Positions 5,407 through 6,066 of a stretch of 6,066 nt of DNA are shown one piece after another. The position numbers and the translations under genes were made by a program. The notes under the pieces are model-generated. The model ran no database searches and had not been told where the DNA came from. It saw only the letters and a program-made list of their open reading frames with translations. Within the stretch, counting starts at the first letter, position 1, and each line of letters opens with the position of its first letter. The DNA is from Thermoplasmatota archaeon. Lineage in GTDB: Archaea; Thermoplasmatota; Thermoplasmata; RBG-16-68-12; JAGMCJ01. The stretch lies in NCBI GenBank assembly GCA_022848825.1, contig JAJISH010000269.1, positions 1 through 6,066 of the forward strand, read 5' to 3'.

Positions 5407-5990
5407 AGATCGAGGAAGTGCTCGTGGACCCGGGGATCCCCGGAGAGTTCTGGATGGAATGCCACGGCCAAGAGGTTTGCTTGACCGGCCATCACCACAA
5501 GCTCGTCCAATCGGGCCAATACCCTGCAATCCTCCCAGACTTCGGCTATCGCTGGTGCTCTGATGAAGACGCCGGGGAAGGGGTCCTCGAACAGGACGGT
5601 GTCGAGCTCTGCCTCGAATGACTCTCTCTGCCTGCCAAAGGCGTTCCGAACGACCTTCATGTCCATCAGGGAGAGGAGCTCCGTGTCGGTTCGCTCCACA
5701 TCTTCGTCTCCCGCCTTGGCCATGAGAACGCAACCGGCGCAAGTTCCCATTATCGGCATCCCCTCCTGCCCCCTCTTGACAATGGATTCTCTCAGTCCTT
5801 GCTTGTCGATGAGCCTGGATATCGTCGTGCTCTCCCCGCCAGGAATGATGAGCGAGTCGATTCCCTCTATCTGATCGACCGTTCTGACCACGGCCGGACT
5901 TCCGCTCCGCCCCAGGCCTCTAAGGGCTCTGTCGACCATCTCGACATGCTCGGACACCGCCCCCTGAACGGCTAATACGCCTATCTTCAT
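5403..5990 (-). CDS. pdxT: Pyridoxal 5'-phosphate synthase glutaminase subunit PdxT
   Basis: PdxT hydrolyses glutamine and passes ammonia to PdxS, which builds pyridoxal phosphate from ribose 5-phosphate and glyceraldehyde 3-phosphate. The 195-residue class I amidotransferase shows every family landmark: IGVLAVQGAVSEH (3-15), LIIPGGESTT (47-56, oxyanion region), the nucleophile elbow MGTCAGC with Cys84, RNAFGRQRESFEAEL (115-129), VFIRAP (141-146) and FHPELSGD (178-185), giving the His179/Glu181 pair of the triad. The usual elbow reads GTCAGL; here the Leu is Cys87. The protein ends just after HFLDL, slightly shorter at the C terminus than Bacillus PdxT. The start is taken at the ATG at 5990, because it begins directly at the first strand; an in-frame TTG at 6032 would overlap the previous gene. 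A run of six Gs (6002-5997) lies 6 nt upstream and may serve as ribosome binding site. Only 13 nt separate it from the preceding gene. pdxS is not in view. Confidence 0.97.
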   Translation of the reverse strand: MKIGVLAVQGAVSEHVEMVDRALRGLGRSGSPAVVRTVDQIEGIDSLIIPGGESTTISRLIDKQGLRESIVKRGQEGMPIMGTCAGCVLMAKAGDEDVERTDTELLSLMDMKVVRNAFGRQRESFEAELDTVLFEDPFPGVFIRAPAIAEVWEDCRVLARLDELVVMAGQANLLAVAFHPELSGDPRVHEHFLDL

Positions 5991-6003
5991 CCAAAACCCC
6001 CCG

Positions 6004-6066
6004 CTACTCCCATCGAATGATGAGACTCTCAACGTCCATGCGTTCCTTTATCTTGCCGCCCTCCGC
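6004..6066 (-). CDS. C-terminal end of an unidentified gene upstream of pdxT
   Basis: The minus strand is open from the window edge to a TAG at 6006-6004 and encodes the last 20 residues, beginning AEGGKIKER and ending SLIIRWE. The residue mix looks like a genuine protein end, and the stop is 13 nt before the pdxT ATG, so it is probably the preceding gene of a pdxT operon. The sequence does not match the PdxS C terminus as I know it, which usually ends near a LAERG-like motif, so I do not call it pdxS. The fragment is too short to name. Confidence 0.55.
   Translation of the reverse strand, partial: AEGGKIKERMDVESLIIRWE

Noticed and set aside
5047..5742. A 231-codon minus-strand frame crossing the DUF2070/pdxT junction
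   Set aside because: It overlaps two secure genes in other frames and its Arg/Gly-rich product is a typical shadow of GC-rich coding DNA.

Overview
The window is a compact archaeal chromosome segment. By eye it is moderately GC-rich (roughly mid-50s percent, not computed). The archaeal assignment rests on four things: an archaeal-type ribosomal gene pair in the order S13-S4, a geranylgeranylglyceryl phosphate synthase (the enzyme that makes the archaeal glycerol-1-phosphate ether lipid), a DUF2070 membrane protein (a mainly archaeal family), and TATA-box promoters of the TTTAWATA type. The combination fits a euryarchaeote, and the group II type of lipid synthase would suit an uncultured member of the Thermoplasmata or a relative. 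That finer placement is inference.

Layout from left to right. Bases 1-1221, minus strand: the start of a ribosomal protein operon, rpsM (S13) then rpsD (S4). S4 runs off the left edge inside a long Lys/Pro/Glu-rich tail built from a 63-bp tandem repeat. Bases 1300-2586, minus strand: an unrecognised, entirely alpha-helical soluble protein of 428 residues. It reads as six copies of a helical-hairpin unit of about 64-74 residues and is the least explained object here. Bases 2587-2851: a divergent intergenic region with one TATA box facing each way. Bases 2852-5406, plus strand: a two-gene operon, geranylgeranylglyceryl phosphate synthase (TTG start) and a DUF2070 protein with six N-terminal membrane helices, a histidine-bearing soluble domain and one C-terminal membrane helix. 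The two genes overlap by ATGA. Bases 5403-5990, minus strand: pdxT, the glutaminase subunit of pyridoxal phosphate synthase, which meets the DUF2070 gene tail to tail on one shared CTAG. Bases 6004-6066, minus strand: the last 20 codons of an unidentified gene upstream of pdxT.

How the genes work together. S13 and S4 are small-subunit proteins whose operon in archaea usually continues with S11 and RNA polymerase subunit D, beyond the left edge. The lipid synthase makes the first committed ether bond of archaeal membrane lipids, and the translationally coupled DUF2070 protein belongs to a family I recall being described as predicted membrane-associated lipid hydrolases related to neutral ceramidase. 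The pair therefore looks like a lipid synthesis and turnover unit (inference). PdxT needs a PdxS partner, which is not in the window. I see no tRNA, rRNA, CRISPR array, insertion sequence or phage gene, and no stretch over 300 bases without a gene. The most promising undescribed element is the six-unit helical repeat protein.
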